Under the pieces are notes generated by a model. That model made no database searches. It was not told where the DNA came from and saw only the letters and a program-made list of their open reading frames with translations. Made by a program: the position numbers and the translations under genes. DNA of 64,000 nt from Bacteroidia bacterium. Its GTDB lineage: Bacteria; Bacteroidota; Bacteroidia; J057; JADKCL01. The stretch is taken from positions 725,702 to 789,701 of the forward strand of contig JACJYV010000005.1 of assembly GCA_020635905.1 (NCBI GenBank), in the 5' to 3' direction. Position 1 is the first letter of the stretch, and every line of letters begins with the position of its first letter. Below are positions 35,802 to 44,520 of this stretch, piece by piece.

Positions 35802-37814
35802 GTGAAGAAAATCTTAATTTTTATTACTGTATTTATTTGCGCAGTTTCCGGGATTGCCCAAACGAATGATACTTTAAAACCATCCTTGCTCTCAGGTTCA
35901 CTTCCCAAAGTTGATACTGTCTGGATTCAAACTGTCACCAAGTTAAATTTAACTGAGGGGCAGGCTCTGTTCGATACTGATATTAATGGCTCAAAGGTCA
36001 TTGTGACAAATTCTACCGGGGAGGTGAATCAGATTTTTATTACAAATGCATGGTCAGAGCAATTAATGCAGCTAAAAAAGTTAGAAGAGATCCTCTCAAA
36101 GAGAGAAAAAAATGTTAACGAAATTGAGGAAAACTTCAAAAGGTATGAAGCAAAATCAAGAGCAGAAATTGATCAAGAAAAAAAGGAACTTCGTGACTTT
36201 GTCATTTTAGTGAAAGAAACTCAAAGGGTGGATCCGTCCTATTTGAGTAAAGTCCCAGAGTTGGCCAACCAAATCTCCGATTTCTTAGAAATGGATAAAG
36301 GATTAACTGTTTTTTTCTCGGTAAGCCCAAAGGGGGACACCCTTTTTGGAATAAAATCAAGGGATTCAGTAATTATTAAACCAAAATATCAATTCATTGG
36401 AAATTATGGAAAAAATGGTTTGGCACCATATCGAAAAAAGAATAGAATGGGATATTTGAATCCATTAGGTTATGAGCGAATTTCTCCTAAATATGAAAAG
36501 GCGAGGCCGTTCTATGATGATCTTGCACTAGTTTCATATGGAAATCGTTATAAGTTTATCAATGCCGCTGACTCAACAGTTATTGAACTTGGAAATCAGT
36601 TTGCAGAAGCAAGATCATTTTCTGAAGGAAAAGCATGGGTTAAAAATAGAGATGGCTCTGAGGCCTTTATCGACAGGACAGGGAGAGTTGTCTTCAAAGC
36701 ACAAAATTGCGAATCGGAAATTGGAGATTTTTTCTATGGATTTGCCACCTTCAAACTGGGGGATTGTTATCAGAGAAACAATTCAAATGGAAAATACGGA
36801 TATTTAGATGAAAAAGGGTCTTGGAGAATTTATCCAACCTTTGATAAAGTTTTTCCATTTACCGAGCATAATGTGGCTGTTGTCGAAAAAGATGGAAATG
36901 CAGGTCTAATTAATAGAAATGGACAAAATGTAACAGACTTTGAGTACAGAGAGATTGGAGAATTTCACAATGATATTGCCAGATGTAGGTGTCAGAATGG
37001 GCTGATTGGTGGAGTTGATTCAAAAGGAGTAAGGAAGGTTAGCTGCGATTACAAGTTTTTGGGTAATTTTTATAATGATTTTTCAGTTTTTGAAAAGGAA
37101 AATGGGCTAAAAGGAGTTGTCTCGAAGTTTGGGTTTGAAATTGTTGAAGGAAGGTACGACTCAATTTCGATAATTCTTGGGGGCCGACTAATACTATATG
37201 TTGGGAAAACAAAAATTATTGCTGATGAAAGAGGTAATTTTATAGAAAACTCTCAACTTGCTCAACGAATAAATGGATCGTCTCAGATCATTGAGAAAAG
37301 GTCTGATTATTTCGTGGCCATAAATGGTGATAGCCTTCAAATGTTTGGGCTTGATGGAAAAATCATCAGAATGGACATTTTGTCCAATATTACAACTTAT
37401 GAGGGCAATAACCTTATTTGTGGATGTGATAAAAAGAGTTTGAAATTTGGATGCTATGATAATAATCTAAGCATTGTGATTCCATTTGAAATGGAGGACC
37501 CTCCCAAATTGATTAGTGGAATTAATTATTTGGTGAAAAAGAATGGGTATTTTATATATTCTACGGGCCTAAAAGCTCCAATTTCTGATACATACAAATC
37601 TGTCAGGCAAAGCCCAATCCGCAATATTTATATTGTGGGCAAAGCTGTTAAAAATGGGAAAAATCCTCTCAGATTTGGCTTGCTATGGACAGATTCAGGC
37701 ATTGAGGCGGTTAAGTGTAAGTATTTAGATATTCATTTTTGGGGTAATTCTTTTTGGGGTAAAGAATGGGTTGGAATTGGAATAACCCAAGATAAAGAAT
37801 TGAAATTAAAGTAG
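35802..37814 (+). CDS. secreted WG-repeat protein
   Basis: 670 aa from a GTG at 35802, chosen because it gives a clean signal peptide (KKILIFITVFICAVSGIAQ); a TTG four codons earlier is less likely. A beta block shared with the upstream protein lies at about 50-75, and a coiled coil at about 85-145. From about 175 onward there are WG-type beta repeats (KMGYLNPLGYERISPKYEKA-like units, GYLDEKGSWRIYPTFDKVFP, AGLINRNGQNVTDFEY). WG repeats are extracytoplasmic beta modules, common in Bacteroidota, presumed to bind partners. The gene is AT-rich and part of the cargo patch. Confidence 0.75.
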   Translation: MKKILIFITVFICAVSGIAQTNDTLKPSLLSGSLPKVDTVWIQTVTKLNLTEGQALFDTDINGSKVIVTNSTGEVNQIFITNAWSEQLMQLKKLEEILSKREKNVNEIEENFKRYEAKSRAEIDQEKKELRDFVILVKETQRVDPSYLSKVPELANQISDFLEMDKGLTVFFSVSPKGDTLFGIKSRDSVIIKPKYQFIGNYGKNGLAPYRKKNRMGYLNPLGYERISPKYEKARPFYDDLALVSYGNRYKFINAADSTVIELGNQFAEARSFSEGKAWVKNRDGSEAFIDRTGRVVFKAQNCESEIGDFFYGFATFKLGDCYQRNNSNGKYGYLDEKGSWRIYPTFDKVFPFTEHNVAVVEKDGNAGLINRNGQNVTDFEYREIGEFHNDIARCRCQNGLIGGVDSKGVRKVSCDYKFLGNFYNDFSVFEKENGLKGVVSKFGFEIVEGRYDSISIILGGRLILYVGKTKIIADERGNFIENSQLAQRINGSSQIIEKRSDYFVAINGDSLQMFGLDGKIIRMDILSNITTYEGNNLICGCDKKSLKFGCYDNNLSIVIPFEMEDPPKLISGINYLVKKNGYFIYSTGLKAPISDTYKSVRQSPIRNIYIVGKAVKNGKNPLRFGLLWTDSGIEAVKCKYLDIHFWGNSFWGKEWVGIGITQDKELKLK

Positions 37815-37993
37815 TTATTGTGCGGTGTAAAGAGCTATCCACTTTCCATTTTCAATTTTCACAATTATTCAGTTAAAACAGCTGACCGGCGATTTTTAAT
37901 AGGAAAATCCAGCCATCCCCGGACAATCCGGCCACTCCCATCCCCCCGCCCCCCTACATTCGAATCATCGCGACCTAAAGCACGCGACTTCGA

Positions 37994-38239
37994 ATGGAAA
38001 AAACCACTGAACTCCTTCTCCTGATCAATTCCGGCCTTCTGGTGCTCATTGGCATCTTGTCGGGCATTGTTGCTTTCTGGCTCCGAAACCTCTTCCAGGA
38101 GTTCAAGGAAGCCATGAAAACCATCACCCAACTGGGAAAAGATGTTGCGGTCACCAAGGTGAAACTGGAGAACCTGGATCAGGAGGTGGATCGGCTCAAT
38201 TCCCAGGTATTCAAGGGCACCAAAATCAAATCGGCATGA
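37994..38239 (+). CDS. small membrane/coiled-coil protein
   Basis: 81 aa. One membrane helix (about 8-30) is followed by a continuous amphipathic coiled coil (FQEFKEAMKTITQLGKDVAV, then VKLENLDQEVDRLNSQV). The layout resembles small phage spanin or holin-accessory proteins and membrane-associated virion proteins. It opens the 38-47 kb block and overlaps the next gene by ATGA. GC content returns to the higher level of the element here. Confidence 0.7.
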   Translation: MEKTTELLLLINSGLLVLIGILSGIVAFWLRNLFQEFKEAMKTITQLGKDVAVTKVKLENLDQEVDRLNSQVFKGTKIKSA

Positions 38240-38733
38240 AGAAGTGGCTGATTTTGGGCATTCTGGGCCTGGGGGGAGTTTATGGCAAACGCGCACTGGA
38301 CATGGCCAATAACCTGGAGGTGGACATCGTGCCAAAATTGCCTCAATTCAAGGGTTTGACCCTGAAAATTGTGGTGGACATTCTGCTCAAGAACCCAACC
38401 AATGGGAGCCTCAAACTGAAATACCCGAATGCCAAACTCTTCCTGAAATCCCGCAACGGGGAATTGATCAGCATTGGCCATTCAGACCCCGTGCAGAAAA
38501 ACCTGAAAATCCATCAGTACAGCATTCTGAAGATCGAAAGCTTTACCCTCAACATCCCTTTAATGAATCTTGCGGCTGCTGCGGCGGATATTTGGGATTA
38601 TATCCAGGGAAAAAGTCAGGCCCTGCCCCTGGTGGCCGAGATCAAAACCACGCTCTATCCCTTCGGGATTCCCATTCCTGTGACCCAGCGCAAGGAATTT
38701 GCCATCACCAAACAACCCAACCATGCAGGCTAA
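38236..38733 (+). CDS. LEA-2/WHy-like domain protein
   Basis: 165 aa. An N-terminal hydrophobic anchor (about 3-17) precedes a beta-sandwich pattern (LEVDIVPKLPQFKGLTLKIV, LLKNPTNGSLKLKYPNAKLF) typical of LEA type-2/WHy domains. The hallmark is the NP(T)NGSLKL block. Such domains occur in stress proteins and also as small structural or immunity-like proteins near phage lysis genes. It overlaps the next gene by 11 bases. A structural or membrane-associated role in the block is inferred. Confidence 0.65.
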   Translation: MKKWLILGILGLGGVYGKRALDMANNLEVDIVPKLPQFKGLTLKIVVDILLKNPTNGSLKLKYPNAKLFLKSRNGELISIGHSDPVQKNLKIHQYSILKIESFTLNIPLMNLAAAAADIWDYIQGKSQALPLVAEIKTTLYPFGIPIPVTQRKEFAITKQPNHAG

Positions 38734-40714
38734 CCAGGAAGGCCCCAAAAAAGACCGATCCTGGGTTACGCCCCTGGTCCCGCCTGCCCGGCTGGAAACG
38801 ATTGTACTCAAATCGGGTGCAACCGTCATGGATACCATGAAAAAGTTTCCTGGGGTGATCCGCGAAAACATGCACCAGGCCAAAGAGGTCGCCAAACACC
38901 TGAAAGGAGCTGATCTTTCCCAAACCTGCACCAACATATTTCGCTTTCTTTTCGATCATTTCAGGTATGTGGAGGATGAAAAGGGCAAAGAGCAGATCCG
39001 CACCTTTTCCCGGCTGGTTCACGATGGATACGGAGATTGCGACTGCTTTGTGTGCAGTGCCTCTGCACTTTTGCTGAACCTGGGCATCCGCCATTTTCTC
39101 CGGGTTACCAAATACAGAAGGGACGCCAATTATTCCCACATCTATGTGGTTGTGCCCCTCAACCAAAGATCTACCCTTTCCGGCCTGCGAGGCCGCGATC
39201 CCTACCTGACCATCGACCGGGTGGCCGGTCTCAATAATTTCGAAGTACCCTATACAGACAAAACCGATATACCCATGGATTTAGAAGTGCTCAACGGATT
39301 GCCCTCCCGCCCCACCATCGACCAATTGGAATTTGCGTACCAGGATCGGGATGGATTTGCTGTTTTCCAGGATCCCACAGCCCTGGGAGCCGTAGCCACC
39401 AAAGCAGAAATCGCGGCCCAACAAGCAGGTATGTCCGTGGCTGACTGGGAGGCTAAAAACCGGGCTGAATTTATCCAAAGGACGGGTATGACCCCTGAAC
39501 AATGGGCCAAACAGGTGCAGAATAATATGGCTGCCACCCAGGCGGCCAATGCCCAGCAGGACAAGGACATTATCAAAAAACTGCGGGACGAACTGTTGAA
39601 AAGGGGGGTGAATATTCCCTCTACCGTCACCTCCAAAGACGATCTGATCAAGTTATTGAATCAGAATCCGCCTCCCAAACCTGCCGCCCAATTTGCAAAC
39701 GGAGTCAACAAGTATAATCCGCTTGCCATCACCCTCAGAACCGGGGTTCTGCTGATAATGAAGGGAAACCTGATGAAGATTGGCGAACACCTTCGCTGGG
39801 CCTACCTCAGCTTCACGGATGCCATCCGCAAAGGGATTGACCCGGAAAAGTACAAGCAGCTGTTGAAACTGAAGGACGTGGTGCAGAAGATCTATTTCGC
39901 CGCGGGGGGAGATCAGGCTAAACTCAGGGAAGCAATTCTGGGTGGAAAGGGTAACGGGGACAAACAAATCCCTTTCTCTCCCACCCAAAAGAACCTTTCC
40001 GGGCTGGCTGGCCCGGTTGAACCCGGCTCGGTGCGGGCGATTCTGGGCGATGATCTTTATTTCAGCGAAGGGGCCAACATGTTGCCGCAAGACAAAGGTT
40101 TTAACGGCCTGGGAGAAGTAGTGGCCGGGGCAGCCATCGCGGCTGCAACCGCTGCCCTGACCACGGTGGCGGCAATCATCAAGCAAATTGGGGATCTCAA
40201 GGCCAAAGGGGGCAATACGGCCCAAATAATTGGATCAGCCCTGGAGCAGGCTGCGTCGGGAGCCTCTGCGATCAGCACCGCCCTGGATAAGGGAGAGGGA
40301 AATAATGCCAAAGTTCAGGAAGCAATCCAAAAGGCACAGACCAGGATTCAGGCTTTCCAAACTATCTCATCCGGGTCAGATCCATCTCAAACAGCCAATA
40401 CCCAATATTCCCTCTCAACCGGACAGAATGACACCACGGATTATTCCAATTATGGAGAGGCCGACAAGGTTGCCACGGTGAATATGGGTGAAAATAACGG
40501 GGAGAATGGAGATCAGCGCACCCTGAAAGACAAGATCATGGATAACATTGTGCCCATTGGCATTGTGGCGGCCCTCGCCGTTGGGGGAATTGCGTACGCT
40601 GCAACCCGGTCAGGGAGTGATAAATCCCTGAAGGGAACTCCACCTGCACCCAAACCCAAAAGGCGGAAAAAGAACCAGGCAATGGGTAAAATCCAATTGA
40701 AGGCCAAACTATAA
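38723..40714 (+). CDS. transglutaminase-like cysteine enzyme with C-terminal membrane segment
   Basis: 663 aa from the ATG at 38723; an in-frame TTG at 38699 is less likely. Residues about 60-170 match the transglutaminase/papain-like core: a catalytic cysteine in GDCDCF (C106 or C108), H139 in YSHIYV and an aspartate in DPYLTIDR (D159 or D165). The middle is helical with a small LeuRS/SAP-like helix pair (RDELLKRGVNIPSTVTSKDD). The C-terminal half has an alanine/glycine-rich stretch (AGAAIAAATAALTTVAAI) and a membrane helix (about 609-627), then a very basic tail. The core could be a protease, a cross-linking enzyme or a peptide ligase. The GLxG-type motifs in this and other element proteins raise the idea of a processing protease. 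Confidence 0.75.
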   Translation: MQANQEGPKKDRSWVTPLVPPARLETIVLKSGATVMDTMKKFPGVIRENMHQAKEVAKHLKGADLSQTCTNIFRFLFDHFRYVEDEKGKEQIRTFSRLVHDGYGDCDCFVCSASALLLNLGIRHFLRVTKYRRDANYSHIYVVVPLNQRSTLSGLRGRDPYLTIDRVAGLNNFEVPYTDKTDIPMDLEVLNGLPSRPTIDQLEFAYQDRDGFAVFQDPTALGAVATKAEIAAQQAGMSVADWEAKNRAEFIQRTGMTPEQWAKQVQNNMAATQAANAQQDKDIIKKLRDELLKRGVNIPSTVTSKDDLIKLLNQNPPPKPAAQFANGVNKYNPLAITLRTGVLLIMKGNLMKIGEHLRWAYLSFTDAIRKGIDPEKYKQLLKLKDVVQKIYFAAGGDQAKLREAILGGKGNGDKQIPFSPTQKNLSGLAGPVEPGSVRAILGDDLYFSEGANMLPQDKGFNGLGEVVAGAAIAAATAALTTVAAIIKQIGDLKAKGGNTAQIIGSALEQAASGASAISTALDKGEGNNAKVQEAIQKAQTRIQAFQTISSGSDPSQTANTQYSLSTGQNDTTDYSNYGEADKVATVNMGENNGENGDQRTLKDKIMDNIVPIGIVAALAVGGIAYAATRSGSDKSLKGTPPAPKPKRRKKNQAMGKIQLKAKL

Positions 40715-40751
40715 GTAACTCATCTTCTCAACCATTCAAACAACGAAAACA

Positions 40752-41366
40752 ATGGACTTTTTTGAAATCAAAACCCCAGGCGGGCGATCGAAGAAAGCCA
40801 CCCTGAATGAAACTCACGGCCAGGGGAGTGTCAAGGGAACAGGCTTCGGCTTTGTCCTGGACCTGGTGGCCGGTATGGTAGGCATGTTTGCCGGGGCCTT
40901 CGTGGGAAATGTGCCCTCGGTGATCCTTGGATCTGCAACCATGCTGGCCGGACATTATTTCAACCTCCAGCCACTTCGCCCCCTGGGGTTGATGATGGCA
41001 CTCACGCCTTCCCAGTCACGTGACAAAGACGGAATCAAAACCACCCAGCCCTGGAGCAAGGGTTTTGACCTGGGAACGGAAGCCAGCAACGGAATGAACA
41101 GGGTGAAAAATCTGGTAGGAAATGTAACCAGCAAAATTTCCCTGATGGATTATAAACAGGGGGGCGGCTCCGGGGGCACAACCCAGGATCTGGAAGGTTT
41201 TCTGGCCGGATTTGCAGAAGACCTGCAAAAACTGGATGCCCTGGCTGCCGAGCAAGTTGCAAACGCCGTGGCTTTCAGCAAAACCTCAGGCATTTTGCCT
41301 TCGGGGCAATCCACCATTCCAATGGATGCATACAGCATGCTGGAGACGAATCTGGAAGACTTTTAA
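40752..41366 (+). CDS. glycine-zipper-type membrane protein
   Basis: 204 aa, family not recognised. A hydrophobic, glycine-rich region (VLDLVAGMVGMFAGAFVGNV, about 35-66) could form two closely packed helices. A soluble helical C-terminal half contains a GGGSGGT linker. It lies between the transglutaminase-like gene and the possible coat-protein gene. Membrane proteins of this kind are common in internal-membrane viruses, but also in many other systems. Confidence 0.65.
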   Translation: MDFFEIKTPGGRSKKATLNETHGQGSVKGTGFGFVLDLVAGMVGMFAGAFVGNVPSVILGSATMLAGHYFNLQPLRPLGLMMALTPSQSRDKDGIKTTQPWSKGFDLGTEASNGMNRVKNLVGNVTSKISLMDYKQGGGSGGTTQDLEGFLAGFAEDLQKLDALAAEQVANAVAFSKTSGILPSGQSTIPMDAYSMLETNLEDF

Positions 41367-41417
41367 CCCGATTCAACGATACAAAAAAGAAGATTTAACC
41401 ATTAACCAAACAAGAAT

Positions 41418-42077
41418 ATGGACCCGCAATTTCTCGAATTAGTGAATCAGGATGGAAACCTGGCCGGAATTCAGGCCAAATCCATGTACCCTTCGCGGGG
41501 AAGCCGCGCCGAATTCCAAAAGCACTTCAGCGAAGTGGAACCCAATATCCGGGAGGCTCTGAGGACCAAAGAGCTTCACCTGGGGGATCAGATCATTTAT
41601 TCTATCAAACCTTTGGGAGGAAGCAAGACCCTGAAGATGTTTGAAACCCAGGACGACAAGGAAGTGGGGCTTCGCAACGTATCCAACGGAAAGTTGCCCA
41701 AGGGAACCACCATGCTGGTGAGTGGGCTTTTTGTTCTGCAAGGACAGGCACCTGCCGCGTCCTCGGGCTCTGCCACCGTTGACGAAATCAAAGCCACCAC
41801 TTTTGGCTCCATTGGAGCCACCAACCTGGGGGCGCTCTCCAATGCAGAGTTTGAACTCAAGGCCAATAAGAAAGTCATTATCCCTGAAATTTCCTGCCGG
41901 ATTTTCGTCACGGACAATAACACCAACTGGCCCCTGGGATTTTACAAACTTCACAATCCCCGCATGATTCCCTCGGATGTGCTGATTGAGGCCACCTTCG
42001 AATTGGGCACCACAGAAGGAATCCCGGCTGACACTTATGTCTATCTGGGATTGTTTGGAACTGTGACTACTCCCTGA
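41418..42077 (+). CDS. beta-rich protein, candidate structural/coat protein
   Basis: 219 aa, no family recognised and no signal peptide or membrane segment. The central and C-terminal parts read as alternating beta strands (HLGDQIIYSIKPLGG, TTMLVSGLFVLQGQ, AEFELKANKKVIIPEISCRI, VLIEATFELGTT, TYVYLGLFGTV), consistent with a beta-sandwich or jelly roll. The N terminus is short and helical. It has its own leader-free spacing (51 bases after the previous gene) and is followed by a GC-rich hairpin, a setting often seen for a highly expressed coat gene. The coat-protein idea is an inference. Confidence 0.6.
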   Translation: MDPQFLELVNQDGNLAGIQAKSMYPSRGSRAEFQKHFSEVEPNIREALRTKELHLGDQIIYSIKPLGGSKTLKMFETQDDKEVGLRNVSNGKLPKGTTMLVSGLFVLQGQAPAASSGSATVDEIKATTFGSIGATNLGALSNAEFELKANKKVIIPEISCRIFVTDNNTNWPLGFYKLHNPRMIPSDVLIEATFELGTTEGIPADTYVYLGLFGTVTTP

Positions 42078-42111
42078 TACTGAGTCTTTCATTTTTGCCG
42101 AAGGAAAGCCT

Positions 42112-42127
42112 GCACCCGCCCGGGTGC
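42112..42127 (+). promoter_or_regulatory. GC-rich hairpin after the candidate coat gene
   Basis: GCACCCG is followed by CC and CGGGTGC, a 7-bp stem, in the 86-base gap between two genes. There is no T tract, so it is more likely an mRNA stabiliser, processing site or attenuator than a terminator. Confidence 0.45.
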
Positions 42128-42163
42128 GGGCGGACCTTGGGAAATCCCTCAAAGTAATTCAAA

Positions 42164-42550
42164 ATGGCAAGAGAGCAATCAGACAAAATCATTTATAAGC
42201 GATTCGACCTGAATGTCAATTCTTCAGAGGCAACGGTGAAGGAGACCTTTGACCTGGACAAAACCATCATTCGCATTACAGGTATAAAATTCACGGCGGA
42301 CCTGGAATCCAAACTTTACTACCGTGGAACGGCAAAGGTGGTGCTGGGTGGAGAAGAGGTTTTTCCGGACAATTATCACTGCCGCATCCTGATGGCTGGT
42401 CTGGCCGTGGCTCCAAAGGATCGTTATACTCCACTCGATCATCCACCTGGAAACTTCCAGGTGAAGGTGGATTATTTTGACAAAAATCACTCTTCAGAGG
42501 CTTTTGCCCCTTACGTGGTTCACCTTTACCTGCGAATGGAAACCGAATGA
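42164..42550 (+). CDS. small beta-rich protein of the block
   Basis: 128 aa, family not recognised. Strand-like segments dominate (IYKRFDLNVNSSEATVKETF, IIRITGIKFTADLESKLYYR, FQVKVDYFDKNH, YVVHLYLRMETE). No signal or membrane segment. It overlaps the next gene by ATGA and forms, with the two that follow, a run of three small beta proteins that are probably used together, for example as minor particle proteins. Confidence 0.6.
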   Translation: MAREQSDKIIYKRFDLNVNSSEATVKETFDLDKTIIRITGIKFTADLESKLYYRGTAKVVLGGEEVFPDNYHCRILMAGLAVAPKDRYTPLDHPPGNFQVKVDYFDKNHSSEAFAPYVVHLYLRMETE

Positions 42551-43026
42551 TCTGCACCGGGCCACATACCAGGGTGGAAATCCAATCCCACGAAATTACC
42601 CGGCAAGGACAGCAAATCGGGTTAAGCATTGATATTCCCTACGGAGTTGAGAGAGCCATTGGTATTATGGCCATTGCTGACGCGCCTCCCCTGGTAATTG
42701 CAGCCCAGAAAATGACCAAGTGGAGTGAAACGGTGGCTGGAAAACTTTGGTTCAAATGGAATGCCCCTGTGCCCTTCTTCCATTTCCAAAAAGTGGACCT
42801 CCTGGACCAGTTTGATCAGCATTCCACTCCATTTGGGATCAGCCCTGTTTCACCCCTGGCTGCACCTGATTTTAGGTTCAATGGAAAAAGACTGGAGCCG
42901 CATCCCGTCGATATACCCTCCAGCCGGGGCTATTGTCAGGGTTGGTACCGCGATGAACTGCTCGCATCCACGGGGCTCGATGAAAGCTATCTCCTTTACC
43001 TGTACATCTACTATCAGAACCAATAA
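42547..43026 (+). CDS. small beta-rich protein of the block
   Basis: 159 aa, no family recognised. The composition is aromatic-rich (KLWFKWNAPVPFFHFQKVDL; ESYLLYLYIYYQNQ at the end). The predicted fold is a beta sandwich. Its stop overlaps the next ATG (TAATG), so translation is coupled on both sides. Confidence 0.6.
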   Translation: MICTGPHTRVEIQSHEITRQGQQIGLSIDIPYGVERAIGIMAIADAPPLVIAAQKMTKWSETVAGKLWFKWNAPVPFFHFQKVDLLDQFDQHSTPFGISPVSPLAAPDFRFNGKRLEPHPVDIPSSRGYCQGWYRDELLASTGLDESYLLYLYIYYQNQ

Positions 43027-43358
43027 TGACCCAGGACTTTCTGCTCAAATACATTCCCCGTTTTATGCGGGATATTGGATACCAGGAAGGTGAATACTTC
43101 ATGGATTGGGTGGAAATTCCCATTCCTGCGAATTCAAAACTTGTGCATAGGGGAGGAACTTCATTTTACTTTTTTCCCCTGGAGAATGCCTATAACTCAC
43201 CAGAAGTCACCGTGGAATCCCCCAACGGCCTCTGCAATTTTGTTCACGCAGATGAACAAAACGCCTATATCCATGAAGGAAACATCATCCTGACCAACTC
43301 CCACCCGACCGACACCAAAAAGACGATGTGGTTCGTCGCTTACCCGGCAAGAGATTAA
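43026..43358 (+). CDS. small beta-rich protein of the block
   Basis: 110 aa, no family recognised. Beta segments (EYFMDWVEIPIPANSKLVHR, GGTSFYFFPLENAYNS, TMWFVAYPAR) give a similar overall look to the two preceding proteins, though no direct repeat is visible. Third member of a coupled series; four bases before the next gene. Confidence 0.6.
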   Translation: MTQDFLLKYIPRFMRDIGYQEGEYFMDWVEIPIPANSKLVHRGGTSFYFFPLENAYNSPEVTVESPNGLCNFVHADEQNAYIHEGNIILTNSHPTDTKKTMWFVAYPARD

Positions 43359-43361
43359 ACC

Positions 43362-44276
43362 ATGATAAAGAAAGAAAAAGACGTCATTATTTCTGATTAT
43401 ACACCAGGAAGGGCGAATGGACTTTTCGTCGTGATCAGAAACGCAGCCCGCGCTGGAAAACCATCGTGGTATGAAGTCAGGGTGGACGATCAACTGGTGA
43501 TTCCAAAAACGGATGATCCTTCCTTTTTTGACAGTCACCAAGAATACATAGAAGAACTTTCTCAATTCATTACCTTCAGGCTGTTCAAGGGAAATTCGCA
43601 ACACTCAGATCTTTACCATTTTTCTCTCGAAAATTATGATCCTGCCCAAAAGGATGCAAGCCTGAATGGAATTGAAAAAAAGACCGTTCAGGACCAGGTG
43701 CAGGAGGGGATTCGTGAAGCTTTGCGGGAACAGGAATATCAAAATACCCTGAAGGAAAATCAGGAATTGAAAAACCTCAATCAGCAACTTCGTGAGGCAA
43801 ACGACAACTGGAAAGAAACCTATGACGACCTCCAACTGGAATACTCCAAACTGGAGGCGAAAAAATACACCAATGCCGACCTGAGTGAGTTGGCCGGGTT
43901 TGTGTTCCAGGGACTGACCCGCCGCAATCCTGAAGTGCTGAGAAAGATACCCGGCGGTCAGTTGCTGGCCGGACTGATGAATGCACCTGCTCAAGCGGGT
44001 GGAAATTTTCAGCCACCCGAATCTCAAGAAGTGGAATTCGAGGCCATGGACGAAGAATCCAACATGGATTATCCCCAGGAGGGTCAGGAAAGTGCCAATT
44101 CCGCCGATCAGGCCCAGGAACTGAAAATGATTCACTTAATCCGCCTCCTGCATGCCAAACTCAATGCAGAAACCCGCGCGCATTTGACCGGGCTGCTGCT
44201 CAGTTTGTATCACAACCCCTCACTGGTGACCCGATACGCAATTCAAATTCGCACTGAAACCCAAGTAAATCATTAA
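43362..44276 (+). CDS. coiled-coil protein of the block
   Basis: 304 aa. An N-terminal globular region of about 95 residues is followed by a long coiled coil (about 110-165: LKENQELKNLNQQLREANDN, LQLEYSKLEAKK). Then come a short helical region, an acidic low-complexity stretch (about 215-250) and a C-terminal helix bundle (HLIRLLHAKLNAETRAHLTG). No membrane segment. It could be a scaffold or fibre-like protein. The function is not known. Confidence 0.6.
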   Translation: MIKKEKDVIISDYTPGRANGLFVVIRNAARAGKPSWYEVRVDDQLVIPKTDDPSFFDSHQEYIEELSQFITFRLFKGNSQHSDLYHFSLENYDPAQKDASLNGIEKKTVQDQVQEGIREALREQEYQNTLKENQELKNLNQQLREANDNWKETYDDLQLEYSKLEAKKYTNADLSELAGFVFQGLTRRNPEVLRKIPGGQLLAGLMNAPAQAGGNFQPPESQEVEFEAMDEESNMDYPQEGQESANSADQAQELKMIHLIRLLHAKLNAETRAHLTGLLLSLYHNPSLVTRYAIQIRTETQVNH

Positions 44277-44280
44277 TCCT

Positions 44281-44478
44281 ATGGCAAATCCAGTTTTCCC
44301 TTACACCATCAAAATCCCCGCAAGGGACAAATCCGAAGGAAGGATGAAAATCCAGGCCCTGGCAAATCTGGCTGGAAGCCTGGATGGAAAGACCCTCCAG
44401 GCCATTGGCAAAAAGCTGCCCGAAATCCTGGCTGATCCCAACCTGAAAGACGCAATCAGCGGATACCTCGATCTCTAA
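44281..44478 (+). CDS. small helical protein
   Basis: 65 aa, no family recognised. KIQALANLAGSLDGKTLQAI and KLPEILADPNLKDAISGYLD form two or three amphipathic helices. It is five bases after the coiled-coil gene and 42 bases before the annexin-like gene. Confidence 0.55.
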   Translation: MANPVFPYTIKIPARDKSEGRMKIQALANLAGSLDGKTLQAIGKKLPEILADPNLKDAISGYLDL

Positions 44479-44520
44479 CCCTTTGCCAATTAACTACCTG
44501 TAACTACAAACCCCAATCCA

